The notes under the pieces are model-generated. The model was not told the origin of the DNA. It ran no database searches and worked only from the letters and a program-made list of their open reading frames with translations. This document shows, in pieces, positions 6,080 to 6,825 of a stretch of 6,825 nt of DNA; position 1 is the first letter of the stretch, and each line of letters opens with the position of its first letter. The stretch is from Chloroflexota bacterium (GTDB lineage Bacteria > Chloroflexota > Limnocylindria > Limnocylindrales > CSP1-4): positions 1 through 6,825 of the forward strand of contig JAKAHX010000084.1 of NCBI GenBank assembly GCA_021814735.1, read 5' to 3'. A program made the position numbers and the translations under genes.

Positions 6080-6825
6080 CTACATCCCGGTGATCGCGTG
6101 GATCGCGGTCCAGGCAACGGCCGCCACCGCCGCGCTGGCCGGGATGGTCAGGATCCAGGCCCACACGATGCTCCCGGCAAGCCCCCAGCGGACCGAGGAG
6201 AAGTGGTCGCTGGCCCCGGAGCCCATGATCGCGCCCGAGACGACGTGCGTCGTCGACACGGGCATCCCGAGGTGGCTGGCGGCGAGGATCACCGTGGCCG
6301 CGGTGGTTTCCGCGGCGAAGCCGTGGATCGGGTCCAGCCGCACCACGCGTTGGCCCATCGTCCGGATGATCCGCCAGCCACCGGCCGCGGTGCCCAGCGA
6401 GATGGCGCTGGCCGCCAGCACGATGACCCAGATCGGGACGTGGAAGCTCGGGAGCAGACCGGCCGTCACCAGGGCCGCCGTCATGATCCCCATCGTCTTC
6501 TGCGCGTCGTTGGAGCCGTGGCTGAACGCCATGAACGCCGCGGAGAGGAGCTGCAGGCGGCGGAACCGGTCGTTGATCCGGTGCGGGTTCGCGTGCCGGA
6601 ACACGTTGAGCAGGATCACCATCAGGGCCAGCGCACCGAGCAGCCCGATGATCGGCGAACCCACGAGCGGCAGGATCACCTTGGCGACGATGGCATCCAC
6701 GTGCACGGCGTCCGCGCCGGTCGCGGCCAGCGTCGCCCCCACCAGCCCGCCGATCAGGGCGTGGCTGCTGGAGCTGGGCAGGCCCAGCCTCCAGGTGAGC
6801 AGGTTCCACGCGATGCCGCCAATCA
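6080..6825 (-). CDS. pit: PiT-family inorganic phosphate permease (C-terminal 247 residues; 5' end beyond the window)
   Basis: PiT permeases are integral membrane proteins that import inorganic phosphate with a coupling cation. The frame is open to the right edge and ends at a TAG (6082-6080), so the N-terminal part is missing. Counting from the edge, the fragment holds the signature WRLGLPSSSSHALIGGLVG (about 11-29), a hydrophobic pair of segments (about 47-75), the GSNDAQK phosphate-site motif within FSHGSNDAQKTMGI (about 100-113), further membrane segments, and the duplicated partner signature GMPVSTTHVVSGAIMG (about 186-201), then a final helix to the C-terminus AIHAITGM. The two signature copies reflect the family's internal repeat. 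A GTG codon at 6742 lies inside the first signature and is not the start. In many bacteria a PhoU-like (DUF47) gene precedes this permease; that would lie beyond the edge. Confidence 0.95.
   Translation of the reverse strand, partial: IGGIAWNLLTWRLGLPSSSSHALIGGLVGATLAATGADAVHVDAIVAKVILPLVGSPIIGLLGALALMVILLNVFRHANPHRINDRFRRLQLLSAAFMAFSHGSNDAQKTMGIMTAALVTAGLLPSFHVPIWVIVLAASAISLGTAAGGWRIIRTMGQRVVRLDPIHGFAAETTAATVILAASHLGMPVSTTHVVSGAIMGSGASDHFSSVRWGLAGSIVWAWILTIPASAAVAAVAWTAIHAITGM

Noticed and set aside
4405..6093. A 562-codon + strand frame overlapping gltX in another phase
   Set aside because: Its product is rich in Gly, Arg and Pro without motifs. It is a frame-shifted shadow of gltX.
5880..6809. 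A 309-codon - strand frame overlapping the phosphate permease in another phase
   Set aside because: The PiT signatures lie in the other phase, ending at 6080. This frame gives a polar, Arg-rich product instead of membrane segments.

Overview
The window is bacterial chromosomal DNA of very high GC content (about 70% or more by eye), with nearly all third codon positions G or C. It looks like an ordinary genomic stretch, not a mobile or defence island. I see no insertion sequence, integrase, CRISPR array, tRNA or rRNA. The base composition and TAnnnT-type -10 hexamers placed next to start codons would suit a high-GC actinobacterial or Chloroflexota-type organism. That is inference from style only, since no marker gene here settles the phylum.

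Layout, left to right: (1) the last 29 codons of an unidentified + strand protein with a hydrophobic C-terminus (1-90); (2) a 214-bp gap; (3) a - strand GNAT-like acyltransferase (305-1159), divergent across only 51 bp from (4) a + strand NodB/polysaccharide-deacetylase-like protein (1211-2197); (5) upp, uracil phosphoribosyltransferase, on the - strand (2240-2923), converging on the deacetylase; (6) a 244-bp divergent promoter region; (7) an L-asparaginase II family protein on the + strand (3168-4337); (8) a 149-bp gap with two perfect 6-bp hairpins and a promoter; (9) gltX, glutamyl-tRNA synthetase (4487-6001); (10) a 78-bp convergent gap; (11) the C-terminal 247 residues of a PiT-type phosphate permease on the - strand, running off the right edge (6080-6825).

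The genes are mostly single-gene units with alternating orientation, so there is no evident operon. Upp salvages uracil, the asparaginase yields aspartate and ammonia, GltX charges tRNA with glutamate, and the permease imports phosphate. These are basic metabolism and do not form one pathway. The acyltransferase/deacetylase pair is the only pairing that suggests a shared task, possibly adding and removing acyl groups on a cell-surface glycan.

I did not find a convincing undescribed system. The points most worth a second look are: a Lys-to-Gln change at a position that appears to match a metal ligand in the asparaginase; apparently leaderless promoters at gltX and at the asparaginase, in contrast to Shine-Dalgarno-led starts at upp and the deacetylase; and the compact divergent acyltransferase/deacetylase pair.
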